From: Microbulbifer aggregans
GTDB taxonomy: Bacteria > Pseudomonadota > Gammaproteobacteria > Pseudomonadales > Cellvibrionaceae
Length of the DNA stretch: 64,000 bases
Direction of reading: 5' to 3'
Assembly: GCF_001750105.1 (NCBI RefSeq)
Contig: NZ_CP014143.1
Location: 2,635,501-2,699,500 of the forward strand
Shown here: one piece after another, positions 9,498-16,658 of the stretch
How positions within the stretch are numbered: position 1 is the first letter of the stretch
Layout: each line of letters begins with the position of its first letter
Notes under the pieces: model-generated
What the model was told of the DNA's origin: nothing
Databases searched by the model: none
The model's input: only the letters and a program-made list of their open reading frames with translations
Program-made: the position numbers and the translations under genes

Positions 9498-10583
9498 TTA
9501 CAACCCCGCGATGCTGGCAACAGGCAGGCCCTCGCGCATCCGCTGGGTGCCCTCGGTCACCACCGACATGCCTTCCGGAAGCGCACCGGATTCCACCAGG
9601 ATCTTGCCCTGCAGGCGCTGGACCACAGTCACGGGGACGCGGCTGACCGTGCCACCATCGACGGCCCACACATAGGCGCCGTCATTACCCCACTGCAGCG
9701 CGACCTCCGGAACCACCGGGTAGCGGCCCGCCGCCAGGTCCAGAGTAATGCGGAAGCTCATACCCGGCCGCAGCCGGTCTTCGGTGTTGTCCACCTGCGC
9801 ACGCACGTCAAAGGTGCGGGTCTGCGGATTTACGCGACTGTCGATCTCCAGTACTTCACCTTGGTGCTGCGGGCTGCCGCTGGCCCAGGTGGAGACCGCG
9901 ATGGCCTGGCCCTCGGCAATCTGGCCGAGAAACAGTTCAGGGATCTGGAACGAAACCAGCAGGCTGCTGCGGTCATCGATGGTGGTGATTTCGGTGGACG
10001 GGTCCACCTGGGCGCCGGGGTCGATATCGCTGATGCCGATATGACCATCGAAAGGAGCGTCGATGGAACGGTAATCCAGCGCCACCTCGGCCCGGTTCAG
10101 GTTGATGCGCGCACGCTCTACGGCACTGCGGGCATCGTCGAGGGCACTTTCGGTGACACTGCCGGATTCGCGGGTGCGCTGATAGCGCCCGTAGCGCCGT
10201 TCGGCATCCCGCAATTCCACTCGTGCCAGTTCGACCGCCAGGCGCTGGTCGCGGTCGTCCAGCTGCACGATAGTCTGCCCGGCCTTGACCCTGTCGCCCG
10301 CTTTCAGGGTCACCTCGACCACCTCACCGGTGACTTCCGGAAACAGGGTCACGCTCCTGGCTGCCCGGGAGGTCCCCACCGCTTCGATTCGTACCTGGCG
10401 CGGCTGCCAGTCGACGGACTGCGTCACGACAGGCTGCGCCCGGTCTTTTTTATTGTCGCCTCCAGCCTGATCGCGGCTTTCGCAACCGGGCAGGGTGCCG
10501 AGCATCATAAAGGCCATGCCCAGGAGGCCGCTCCGGGGGAAACTGCTGGCCAACGAGATTACTGAGTTCAAGTTTTCTCCCAT
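9498..10583 (-). CDS. RND efflux periplasmic adaptor (membrane fusion protein)
   Basis: Periplasmic adaptor linking the RND permease to an outer-membrane channel, 361 residues. The N terminus has a hydrophobic stretch ending LGTLPGC, a plausible lipobox, so the mature protein is probably an inner-membrane lipoprotein. The first lipoyl half contains GEVVEVTLKAGDRVKAGQTIVQLD, followed by a coiled-coil hairpin (residues about 110-170), the second lipoyl half around YRSIDAPFDGHIG, and beta-barrel and membrane-proximal parts. ATG 10583 has only a weak ribosome-binding site and an internal start nearer the signal sequence is possible. It is the first gene of the efflux operon. Confidence 0.9.
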   Translation of the reverse strand: MGENLNSVISLASSFPRSGLLGMAFMMLGTLPGCESRDQAGGDNKKDRAQPVVTQSVDWQPRQVRIEAVGTSRAARSVTLFPEVTGEVVEVTLKAGDRVKAGQTIVQLDDRDQRLAVELARVELRDAERRYGRYQRTRESGSVTESALDDARSAVERARINLNRAEVALDYRSIDAPFDGHIGISDIDPGAQVDPSTEITTIDDRSSLLVSFQIPELFLGQIAEGQAIAVSTWASGSPQHQGEVLEIDSRVNPQTRTFDVRAQVDNTEDRLRPGMSFRITLDLAAGRYPVVPEVALQWGNDGAYVWAVDGGTVSRVPVTVVQRLQGKILVESGALPEGMSVVTEGTQRMREGLPVASIAGL

Positions 10584-11047
10584 CCGCTCTGGTAAGTCGC
10601 CTGAAATTATTCGCGCCCCAGCTTACCTGCCAGCCCGCACAATTGTCATCCGCGCGCAGGCGGGTAAATGTTATGGGAAATAGTTACGGTCACCGGTTTG
10701 CCACGGATGAGCCGTAAGCCGGGAGCGAAAAATTCCCTGTAATTTGCAGGGGCTTTGCGCAGGCAGCGATGCAGAGCCTACTGCGGGCAGAGCCAGCAAG
10801 AGGCAGCACCGGAGTGGCACCGTGGGAGCGAGTTAACCGGAACGATCCTGCTAGGCTGTTATGCTCAGGTCGCATTCCCGCACCGGGTGTTTCTCGATGC
10901 CGACATACTCACAAGGTATGACAGGCGGATAAATCGTGAGCGATTAGAGTAGCAAGGCGTGCTCATCGTCATCTATTTCGTTGCGATGCGCGTACTGATC
11001 ACAATCCACCTTCAAAAACGGTTCTTTCAGTGCGGAGACACACATCC
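10584..11047. other. Divergent intergenic region
   Basis: These 464 bases lie between the divergently transcribed efflux operon and the MipA/OmpV gene and must hold both promoters. I see no gene, tRNA or clear repeat. A GGAG ribosome-binding site at 11034-11037 sits 10 bases before ATG 11048 and decides the start of the next gene over an upstream in-frame GTG at 11030. No regulator gene is adjacent. Confidence 0.5.
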
Positions 11048-12157
11048 ATGAAGACACTGCTCGTAGCCCTGGCACTGTTCACATTGTTCAGGTTTTCATC
11101 AGCGACTGCGGCAGAAATCACCGTACGGCTGCAAAACCCGCCCCCCGAGGGCTCACTGGTGTTGCAGGTTTATGACAGTCCAGATGCATTTGGGGATTTC
11201 CGCCGCCCGGCGCGTGAGATGCGCTATGCAATTCAGGCTGGTGAGACTTACCTGATTCCCGACGCACCCGCCGGGCAGGTGGCAGTGCTGGTTTATGTGG
11301 ATGAGAATAACAACCGTGCGCTGGACCGTAGCTTTATCGGTATTCCGCGTGAACCGCTCGGCCTGTCCAATAACTACCAGCCCAAGGGGCCGCCGAGTTT
11401 TCAGCGCGCCAGCTTTTCCGTGGAAGAGGGGAGGGCGAACTATATCGATATTGAGCTCTATTCCGTACTCGGTGATGCCGGCCAGTGGGGCGTCGGCCTG
11501 GGAGCGGTTGGTCGCAGCAGCCCCTATGTGGGATCGGACACCAGCGTGGTCCAGGTGATTCCAGCCATTACCTATTTCGGTGAGCGGCTGCAGTGGGTCG
11601 GCCCCAATCTGCGCTACGGCATCGCCGGTAGTGACCGTCTGCGTCTGGCCGTGACTGCCTCTTATCGGGTCGGCGCCTATGAAGAGGATGACAGCTCCAA
11701 CCTGCAAGGTCTTGGCGACCGGGACTCCACCGTGATGCTGGGGATTGGTCTGATCTATGAAGGGCCGTACGGCATTGAGTTCGATCTCGGCTACGAAAAC
11801 GACGTGCTCGATAACGTCGGTGGGGGTGGCAACGCAGTGGCGAGTGTCTCCCGGGGGTTCCAGTTCGGCAATATACGCCTGAACCCGGCCCTGGGGGTGA
11901 ACTGGATCAGCAGCAGTCTCGCCGACTACGACTTCGGCGTGCCGCAATCGGCCGCACTGCCGGGGAGACCGGCTTACGATGTCGGCAGCAGTATCACTGT
12001 TGAGGCCGGCGTTGGTGCGTTATGGGAGCTTTCCGAGAACTGGCGCATTGCCCTCAATGTGGCGTGGGAAAATCTGGATAGCGAGATCACCGACAGCCCG
12101 ATTGTAGATGAGGACTATGTGATCAAGGGCTTTACTGCGTTGACCTATACGTTTTAG
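11048..12157 (+). CDS. DUF2141-MipA/OmpV fusion outer-membrane protein
   Basis: A 369-residue exported protein with two parts. A Sec signal peptide (MKTLLVALALFTLF, cleavage after about ATAA) is followed by a DUF2141-like domain (residues about 20-135) with the VLVYVDENNNRALDR segment resembling a calcium-binding DxNxN loop. A C-terminal MipA/OmpV-type beta-barrel (residues about 140-369) ends in an aromatic Phe (LTYTF), the usual outer-membrane protein end. MipA proteins scaffold murein synthases or act as outer-membrane structural proteins; the role of the fused DUF2141 domain is unknown. ATG 11048 is chosen because of its GGAG site. Confidence 0.82.
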   Translation: MKTLLVALALFTLFRFSSATAAEITVRLQNPPPEGSLVLQVYDSPDAFGDFRRPAREMRYAIQAGETYLIPDAPAGQVAVLVYVDENNNRALDRSFIGIPREPLGLSNNYQPKGPPSFQRASFSVEEGRANYIDIELYSVLGDAGQWGVGLGAVGRSSPYVGSDTSVVQVIPAITYFGERLQWVGPNLRYGIAGSDRLRLAVTASYRVGAYEEDDSSNLQGLGDRDSTVMLGIGLIYEGPYGIEFDLGYENDVLDNVGGGGNAVASVSRGFQFGNIRLNPALGVNWISSSLADYDFGVPQSAALPGRPAYDVGSSITVEAGVGALWELSENWRIALNVAWENLDSEITDSPIVDEDYVIKGFTALTYTF

Positions 12158-12323
12158 GGTTGCTCGCCTGATTTGCAAAGCCCGTGGTTTTTGTTCATAC
12201 AACCGACTGCGGGCTCTAGCGTCCACATAGTGTCCCTGTTTGTAGCAAGTCTTTTCATTTCAACCGGCTTGGATGGCACTGAGCTGGTCATTGTTAAAGC
12301 GGATGTTCGTGGGTAGGATCAGT

Positions 12324-12410
12324 ACATAACGCCCGAATTAGGGGCGGCTGGAGCGTAGCGTAAGCCGTCCCAGCCGCGTCTTTCGCGGCGATGACAACCG
12401 CTTGTTATGT
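12324..12410 (-). repeat. attC site 1 (87-bp class), distal end of array
   Basis: Outer cores ACATAAC (12324-12330) and GTTATGT (12404-12410) are perfect inverted complements and bracket a nested palindrome with GGGGCGGCTGG and CCGTCCCAGCC arms. The sequence is nearly identical to attC 8. The TAA stop of the membrane-protein cassette is supplied by the GTTA of this site. Confidence 0.85.
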
Positions 12411-12857
12411 GGTCACTCCGACAGTGCGTAGTTTACGATACATTCTGGTGATTGCTTTATTACCAAATATCAGGAGTAATGAAATAGCAAATACCATGAT
12501 GTAACCGTAATTCACGGTACCAACGGATGATAGTTGGCCGACGACAACCCCTACTGACCTTAATGCCCAATAAGTCCCGATAAGAAACGTACCTGCTGCT
12601 ACTAGGCCGCCTTCAGATAGCGACGTGCCTTCCTCGCCGTTGCCGATTGCTTTTTGTGCAATGGTTGACGCCGAAAACCAAAGAACAAAACCAACCATCA
12701 GAGGGATACCCAACCAGCCAATTAAAGGCCAGATGGGTACGTCACTTTGAGTACCCCATGCAGCAGGTGAGAAGAACAAGGGTATGACGTTTCCTAAGTT
12801 GCTAAGAGCTAGATATGCCGCAAATATTTTTATCGCTAACTCTGAAAATTGTTTCAT
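12405..12857 (-). CDS. Cassette gene: small polytopic membrane protein, unknown function
   Basis: A 150-residue protein with about four hydrophobic segments (residues about 8-30, 42-62, 85-108 and 115-135), predicted to sit in the inner membrane. I do not recognise the family. ATG 12857 (MKQFSEL) is chosen over an upstream start that would run into the preceding attC. Its TAA stop lies in the core of attC 1. It is the last cassette of the array in reading order, so expression from a distant cassette promoter would be weak unless it has its own. Confidence 0.7.
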   Translation of the reverse strand: MKQFSELAIKIFAAYLALSNLGNVIPLFFSPAAWGTQSDVPIWPLIGWLGIPLMVGFVLWFSASTIAQKAIGNGEEGTSLSEGGLVAAGTFLIGTYWALRSVGVVVGQLSSVGTVNYGYIMVFAISLLLIFGNKAITRMYRKLRTVGVTT

Positions 12858-12867
12858 TGTTTTACCG

Positions 12868-12960
12868 CATAAACGCCCGGCTTTGGGGCGGACTTGTAGT
12901 GGCGAAGCCATGGGAAGGCTGTCCCAGCCCCGCAGGGGCGATAACAGCCGTTTGTTAAAT
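12868..12960 (-). repeat. attC site 2 (93-bp class)
   Basis: A near-copy of attC 4 and attC 5: CGCCCGGCTTTGGGGCGGAC on the left, GGCTGTCCCAGCCCCGC and GCGATAACAGCCG on the right, ending in the canonical core GTTAAAT. The left outer core is degenerate with one extra A (CATAAAC). Confidence 0.85.
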
Positions 12961-12962
12961 TT

Positions 12963-13334
12963 CTAGTCGCTGCAGATACCCTGCTGAACCAACCCGAATT
13001 CTACGTTTGCCCAGCAACCACAGGGGTCATTGGATTCTGAGCAACTACCGACTGCGAAAACGCTACCCCAGTCACTCTCTGTAACCTGGCACTCTCCCTC
13101 GCACTGCGATCCAGTAATGCAGGGTGAACCGGCATCTTCATACTGAACAATGCACATCTGGAAGCCGCTCATACAAACTGGACCAATCGTACCGCCGGCC
13201 AAACTACATGACTTTGCGGATTCGATCTCTGAAAGCTTCTCCAGAACAGCTATTTTCTTCGAAGCATTCATCCACTGCGCCATTGCAAAGAGCATTAACA
13301 ACACGACAACCAGAGAGGAAATAGCTCGAATCAT
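12963..13334 (-). CDS. Cassette gene: cysteine-rich exported or membrane-anchored protein
   Basis: A 123-residue protein with an N-terminal hydrophobic helix (SLVVVLLMLFAMAQW, residues about 7-22) that is either a signal peptide or an anchor, then a short helix and a C-terminal domain with ten Cys residues within about 80 positions. The even number suggests disulfides in the periplasm or outside the cell. I recognise no family. The gene ends two bases from attC 2 and uses its own TAG stop. Start is ATG 13334. Confidence 0.72.
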   Translation of the reverse strand: MIRAISSLVVVLLMLFAMAQWMNASKKIAVLEKLSEIESAKSCSLAGGTIGPVCMSGFQMCIVQYEDAGSPCITGSQCEGECQVTESDWGSVFAVGSCSESNDPCGCWANVEFGLVQQGICSD

Positions 13335-13342
13335 AGATGTAA

Positions 13343-13459
13343 ATTTAACGCCGAAATCAGACCCGGCTTAATTTGAGTGCTTTTTGCACGAAAATAGGAG
13401 CGCAGCGACCGTGTAAAAAATGCACAAAGTAAGGGGTCTGCTGCATTACATTGTTAAGT
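13343..13459 (-). repeat. attC site 3 (divergent, 117 bp)
   Basis: Canonical outer cores ATTTAAC (13343-13349) and GTTAAGT (13453-13459) flank an inner pair, CAGACCC and GGGTCTG, that can base-pair, with a long central loop. It does not share the GC-rich body of the other sites, so this cassette probably came from a different integron source. Confidence 0.75.
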
Positions 13460-13465
13460 TTTTCG

Positions 13466-14008
13466 CTACTGGGCCATGTAATAGGGACTGTACAACTCAT
13501 GTGCAGAATAGTTAAGGTCAACTACTTCAAAGCGACCCGCGATCAACTCCATTTTTCGATCTTTTGAAACGCCATACATGTTGGATATAATTCCGTTCAT
13601 CAGGCCAACAAGATCTCCAGATGAAACACGGAAGTACTTTATATTATTCATTTCCTGTGCTTTCACAGAAAAGCCTTTTTCACGTGAAAAAGAAAGGAAT
13701 TTTTCCTTATCCCTAGTCTTAATATCTCCCAATAATACCCAATCTAATCCTACTACATCGTTCTCAATGCAATATTGCAGCTCAACGTGATTCTTCGAAT
13801 CTTCGATATCAGGAAAAAAAGCAAATATTGCACACGACCCATTACGCCCGTTATTTTCTAACTGGCGGTAGATATTGCTTATATCGCTTCTCGTGACTGT
13901 ATAGAATCTAAGGTTTTCGTTTTTCATTGCCTCATCCATGACTTGGTTGAAATCAGGTTTGGAGCAGCTAATAAGAAAAATAGTAATAACTAGAAAATAT
14001 CTACTCAT
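13466..14008 (-). CDS. Cassette gene: putative lipoprotein
   Basis: A 180-residue protein starting at ATG 14008 with a short lipoprotein signal, MSRYFLVITIFLISCS, whose lipobox-like LISC places the modified Cys at about residue 15. The rest is a soluble mixed alpha/beta-looking domain without a family I recognise. The stop is the gene's own TAG, seven bases from attC 3. The coding sequence is clearly richer in A and T than the core genes, in line with acquisition from elsewhere. Confidence 0.72.
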   Translation of the reverse strand: MSRYFLVITIFLISCSKPDFNQVMDEAMKNENLRFYTVTRSDISNIYRQLENNGRNGSCAIFAFFPDIEDSKNHVELQYCIENDVVGLDWVLLGDIKTRDKEKFLSFSREKGFSVKAQEMNNIKYFRVSSGDLVGLMNGIISNMYGVSKDRKMELIAGRFEVVDLNYSAHELYSPYYMAQ

Positions 14009-14017
14009 ATGTCCGAA

Positions 14018-14110
14018 AACAAACGCCCGGCTTTGGGGCGGGTTTGGAGCTGCGAAGCAGCGGGAAGGCCGTCCCAGCCCCGCAGGGGCGATAACAGCCG
14101 ATTGTTATCT
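14018..14110 (-). repeat. attC site 4 (93-bp class)
   Basis: The body is the same family as attC 2 and 5, with CGCCCGGCTTTGGGGCGG and GCCGTCCCAGCCCCGCAGG. The right core is GTTATCT; the left core AACAAAC is degenerate. It supplies the TAA stop of the S1-like cassette gene. Confidence 0.85.
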
Positions 14111-14470
14111 GTTATACCGCTGTTCTTTCTCACTGATGCTCCGTGGCTCTTTTTGCATGATGTATATCTGCCTTCTGCTATCTACATAACCAGATATCCT
14201 CGCCTGGATTTTTTCACCAATCTGGCAATATTCATCCTTTTTATATAAGTCTGGGTTCATGCCTTCAATGACAATGATCTCTAGAAGAGCTGGAAAACTA
14301 AAGCCAAGATCAACCCAAACTCCGAATTCGCTTCTTGCAACAACCTCACCTGCTACCGCACTTTCTGGAGGGTAACTTAACTTTAATGATTCCCATGCGG
14401 CCTCCATTTCCGGAGATTGGTAGTCACCGAATACCTCTTCTAATTTTTTATCAAAGTTTTCTGTATACAA
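14105..14470 (-). CDS. Cassette gene: S1/OB-fold-like protein
   Basis: A 121-residue protein. Residues about 40-112 resemble an S1-type OB fold: AGEVVARSEFGVWVDLGF near the start and IGEKIQARISGYVD with an IYIMQ strand near the end. Such domains bind RNA, so a nucleic-acid-binding role is possible but not shown. The start is probably TTG 14470, with an AGGTGA site about nine bases upstream; otherwise the first ATG is at residue 22. The TAA stop comes from attC 4. Confidence 0.65.
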   Translation of the reverse strand: MYTENFDKKLEEVFGDYQSPEMEAAWESLKLSYPPESAVAGEVVARSEFGVWVDLGFSFPALLEIIVIEGMNPDLYKKDEYCQIGEKIQARISGYVDSRRQIYIMQKEPRSISEKEQRYNR

Positions 14471-14491
14471 GAGACTCGCTCACCTGAAGAC

Positions 14492-14584
14492 ACATAACGC
14501 CCGGCTTTGGGGCGGACTTGGAGCGGCGAAGCCGCGAAAAGGCCGTCCCAGCCTCGCAGGGGCGATAACAGTCGTTTGTTAGAG
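14492..14584 (-). repeat. attC site 5 (93-bp class)
   Basis: Outer cores ACATAAC (14492-14498) and GTTAGAG (14578-14584) enclose the same GC-rich body as attC 2 and 4, with GCGGCGAAGCCGC forming a tight inner hairpin. Confidence 0.85.
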
Positions 14585-14594
14585 GGTTGCCCGT

Positions 14595-14945
14595 TTAGCA
14601 CTCCAACTCTCCGAAAACTAGGATGTCATCGACCTCTAAAGGATAATCTAAGTCTTGTTTTATGCATACGAACGAGCCATCAGGTTTCACAATATGGATA
14701 TCCACGACGGTTTGTCTTTTCTTACTGTGATAGAAAAAATATTTTGGAGGGTCGAAGAATCCTATTTCTTCGATACTTCCATCATAGGGATAAACCTCGA
14801 CGCCATATTCAGCCGAATAGGCACGAATTGCATCCATAACATTATCGGCATCGATATGAAATCCCTGCCCATCATACAGTTTGGGATAATCACGAAATAG
14901 ATACTGAAGCTTTTCATCGTTATCTGGGCCAATTATTTGAATCAT
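14595..14945 (-). CDS. Cassette gene: hypothetical protein
   Basis: A 116-residue soluble, acidic protein starting at ATG 14945 and ending ten bases before attC 5. It contains regularly spaced aromatic and charged residues (YLFRDYPKLYDG, FFDPPKYFFYH) and a C-terminal DDILVFGE strand. No domain was recognised and there is no signal or membrane segment. Its call rests on cassette position, an intact frame and a reasonable start. Confidence 0.65.
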   Translation of the reverse strand: MIQIIGPDNDEKLQYLFRDYPKLYDGQGFHIDADNVMDAIRAYSAEYGVEVYPYDGSIEEIGFFDPPKYFFYHSKKRQTVVDIHIVKPDGSFVCIKQDLDYPLEVDDILVFGELEC

Positions 14946-14954
14946 TCCTATACC

Positions 14955-15044
14955 CTCTAACGACCCACACAGGGGCAGACAAATAAGCGTAGCGTTTTGG
15001 CTGTCCCGACGACCAAAGGGAGCGATTGCTGCGGCTTGTTATGC
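14955..15044 (-). repeat. attC site 6 (about 90 bp)
   Basis: Cores CTCTAAC (14955-14961) and GTTATGC (15038-15044), with an inner body containing GGGGCAGAC and CTGTCCCGAC. It shares arm logic with the other sites but has a less conserved body. It supplies the TAA stop of the next gene. Confidence 0.75.
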
Positions 15045-15362
15045 GTTTCCATACTTGACCAGTATCTCGTTGCAAGCCTCGTCAACCTGGCTTTTGTAAA
15101 GCTCTACGCACTCTGCAATCTCCATGTCTGCTGCAGCCAACCATTTTCTAGAGCAGAGTTCTCGAACTTTCGCTGTAGGTAAATGATCTGTTTCAGACTC
15201 TATCAACCCAAAAATGTGAAATTCGGTATCCCATACTTGACCATGTATGAAATTTCCAATTTTCCACATCTCAATCACACGATCCATATAGTCTGAATCG
15301 TCCGAGAGAAGAGCTTTAGCAAGCTCACAAGCTCTCGTCTTTCTCTCTTCAAGCTCTGTCAT
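15039..15362 (-). CDS. Cassette gene: hypothetical protein
   Basis: A 107-residue protein predicted to be mostly helical (MTELEERKTRACELAKALL at the start; CVELYKSQVDEACNEIL near the end). No transmembrane segment, signal or recognised family. Start is ATG 15362 and the TAA stop lies in the GTTA of attC 6. Confidence 0.65.
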   Translation of the reverse strand: MTELEERKTRACELAKALLSDDSDYMDRVIEMWKIGNFIHGQVWDTEFHIFGLIESETDHLPTAKVRELCSRKWLAAADMEIAECVELYKSQVDEACNEILVKYGNA

Positions 15363-15372
15363 ATTATCTTAC

Positions 15373-15416
15373 GCATAACGCCGCCGGCAGGGGCAGCTTG
15401 CCCGGCCTTGTTATGC
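15373..15416 (-). repeat. attC site 7 (short, 44 bp)
   Basis: Perfectly complementary outer cores GCATAAC (15373-15379) and GTTATGC (15410-15416) flank only 30 bases, GC-rich and self-complementary (GCCGGC and GCCCGGC). This is shorter than usual functional attC sites, and its ability to recombine is doubtful. It supplies the TAA stop of the neighbouring cassette gene. Confidence 0.7.
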
Positions 15417-15719
15417 ATTGTCGCTGGTAAGGTGACTGTACCCAGCTGAAATCACAACATCACAGGCTAACCTTAGGCCGCAGTTACCCTCCACTTCCTT
15501 CCCTCGGTACTCATATTCTCCCGGTATAAAATCCAAATATGGAGAGAGATCGTGACCCTCAGAATTCAGACGGGAAACGATCCTGGAGAAGGCTGCCTCG
15601 ATTTGTTGATGAAGCTCCGCGAGAACAGCATCCTCAAGTTCGTTGGCTAGAATTTTTGCCCTATCGCTATTTATACCAGCGTTCTCGAAGGCTGATTTAC
15701 TGTATTTTTCAAAATTCAT
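15411..15719 (-). CDS. Cassette gene: hypothetical protein
   Basis: A 102-residue protein from ATG 15719 with a helical N-terminal half (ANELEDAVLAELHQQIEAAF) and a C-terminal half containing YEYRGKEVEGNCGLRLACDVV. No recognised family, signal or membrane segment. The TAA stop is inside the core of short attC 7. Confidence 0.65.
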   Translation of the reverse strand: MNFEKYSKSAFENAGINSDRAKILANELEDAVLAELHQQIEAAFSRIVSRLNSEGHDLSPYLDFIPGEYEYRGKEVEGNCGLRLACDVVISAGYSHLTSDNA

Positions 15720-15737
15720 GCATTTCTTCCATGGGAT

Positions 15738-15824
15738 GCATAACGCTCGGTTTAGGGGCGGCTGGAGCGTAGCGTAGGCCGTCCCAGCCGCGCTCTTTGC
15801 GGCGATTACAACCGCTTGTTATGA
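15738..15824 (-). repeat. attC site 8 (87-bp class)
   Basis: Cores GCATAAC (15738-15744) and GTTATGA (15818-15824). The body is nearly the same as attC 1: GGGGCGGCTGGAGCGTAGCG then CCGTCCCAGCCGCG and GCGGCGATTACAACCGC. It supplies the TAA stop of the next gene. Confidence 0.85.
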
Positions 15825-16133
15825 GTTCTGGATCCGCTTGAGGGTCCCGAGAACTCGCTCACCCATTTCTTCGTAGCTTTTAAGTTCCGGGGAACTTGAG
15901 CCTTCTGAGTAATACGAAAACTCATGACATAACTCCAGAAGGGCTTCCTCCACCCCTAAAGAGGCACCTTGAATCGCATAATTACCGACGACTTCCTCAA
16001 ACTGCATCGCAACCTGCGCCCTCTCATTGTGGCCTTCGGCTCTCAGCCAGTCGTCCAGGATGCAAAGAACCTCTCCCAATTTGATTTTGGGTAGCGGTGG
16101 TAACTCCTCTTCAGTAGGTTTTCCTACTTTCAT
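15819..16133 (-). CDS. Cassette gene: hypothetical protein
   Basis: A 104-residue, acidic, probably helical protein (ATG 16133) with the hydrophobic-acidic stretch VEEALLELCHEFSYYSE and an N-terminal Pro-rich lead (EELPPLPKIK). No recognised domain. Stop TAA lies in attC 8. The size and helical look would suit a small immunity or antitoxin protein, but nothing in the sequence demonstrates this. Confidence 0.63.
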   Translation of the reverse strand: MKVGKPTEEELPPLPKIKLGEVLCILDDWLRAEGHNERAQVAMQFEEVVGNYAIQGASLGVEEALLELCHEFSYYSEGSSSPELKSYEEMGERVLGTLKRIQNS

Positions 16134-16142
16134 AGTGAAGAC

Positions 16143-16185
16143 TCATAACGCTCGGTTTAGCGGCGATTACAACCGCTTGTTAGGT
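16143..16185 (-). repeat. attC site 9 (internally deleted, 43 bp)
   Basis: The left part (ATAACGCTCGGTTTAG) and right part (CGGCGATTACAACCGCTTGT) match attC 8 exactly, but about 45 central bases are missing. The outer cores are TCATAAC and GTTAGGT. The paired GGGGCGGC and CCGTCCC arms are lost. This looks like a deletion derivative of the 87-bp class. Confidence 0.75.
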
Positions 16186-16587
16186 GCTTATCACGCGTGA
16201 GGCTGAAAAAACACAAATTTCAGATGCCTCCACTATGACCTCCAGAGCCAGCTTCGAATTTAATCCTGCAAACTCCATCCTCATTCCATCACTGTAGCCC
16301 TGGTGATTTGTTAGCATCCAGGACCAAAGTACTTCTTGGCCTATGACTTTATTCCAAGGGTAATTTCTGCTTACGTCGGTGCTACTTAGATTTTTATCAT
16401 CGGGACCCCAGGAATCAGTAATCACTAATGCATCAAGCTCGGCGTCCGCAAGGAGGAAGTATGTACGACTTTGAAAACAAAGCTCTAAAGCAATCAATAG
16501 CTCATTTGCAAACTGATACTCGACAACGTGCCGGAGCACGCCGGCACTATCATGTATATCCTGCAGTGCTTTCAGCAAATTAAGCAC
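16180..16587 (-). CDS. Cassette gene: hypothetical protein
   Basis: A 135-residue soluble protein starting at GTG 16587, which is itself within the first bases of attC 10. It contains ELLIALELCFQSRTYFLLAD and a VITDSWGPDD motif, followed by a Trp-rich stretch and a C-terminal EVIVEASEICVFSA strand. I do not recognise the family with confidence. The TAA stop is provided by shortened attC 9. Confidence 0.63.
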   Translation of the reverse strand: MLNLLKALQDIHDSAGVLRHVVEYQFANELLIALELCFQSRTYFLLADAELDALVITDSWGPDDKNLSSTDVSRNYPWNKVIGQEVLWSWMLTNHQGYSDGMRMEFAGLNSKLALEVIVEASEICVFSASRVIST

Positions 16588-16658
16588 CTAACGCCCAAAG
16601 CAGCGGCGCGCGTTAGCGCGTCCAGCCCGTAGGGCGATGCTGCCTTTGTTTGTTAGTG
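16586..16658 (-). repeat. attC site 10 (73 bp), belongs to the HNH cassette
   Basis: Cores ACCTAAC (16586-16592, canonical) and GTTAGTG (16652-16658) enclose a body with GCGCGCGTTAGCGCG. It supplies the TAA stop of the HNH gene. Its right core is the same seven bases (as complement) as the array junction at 17459-17465. Confidence 0.8.
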
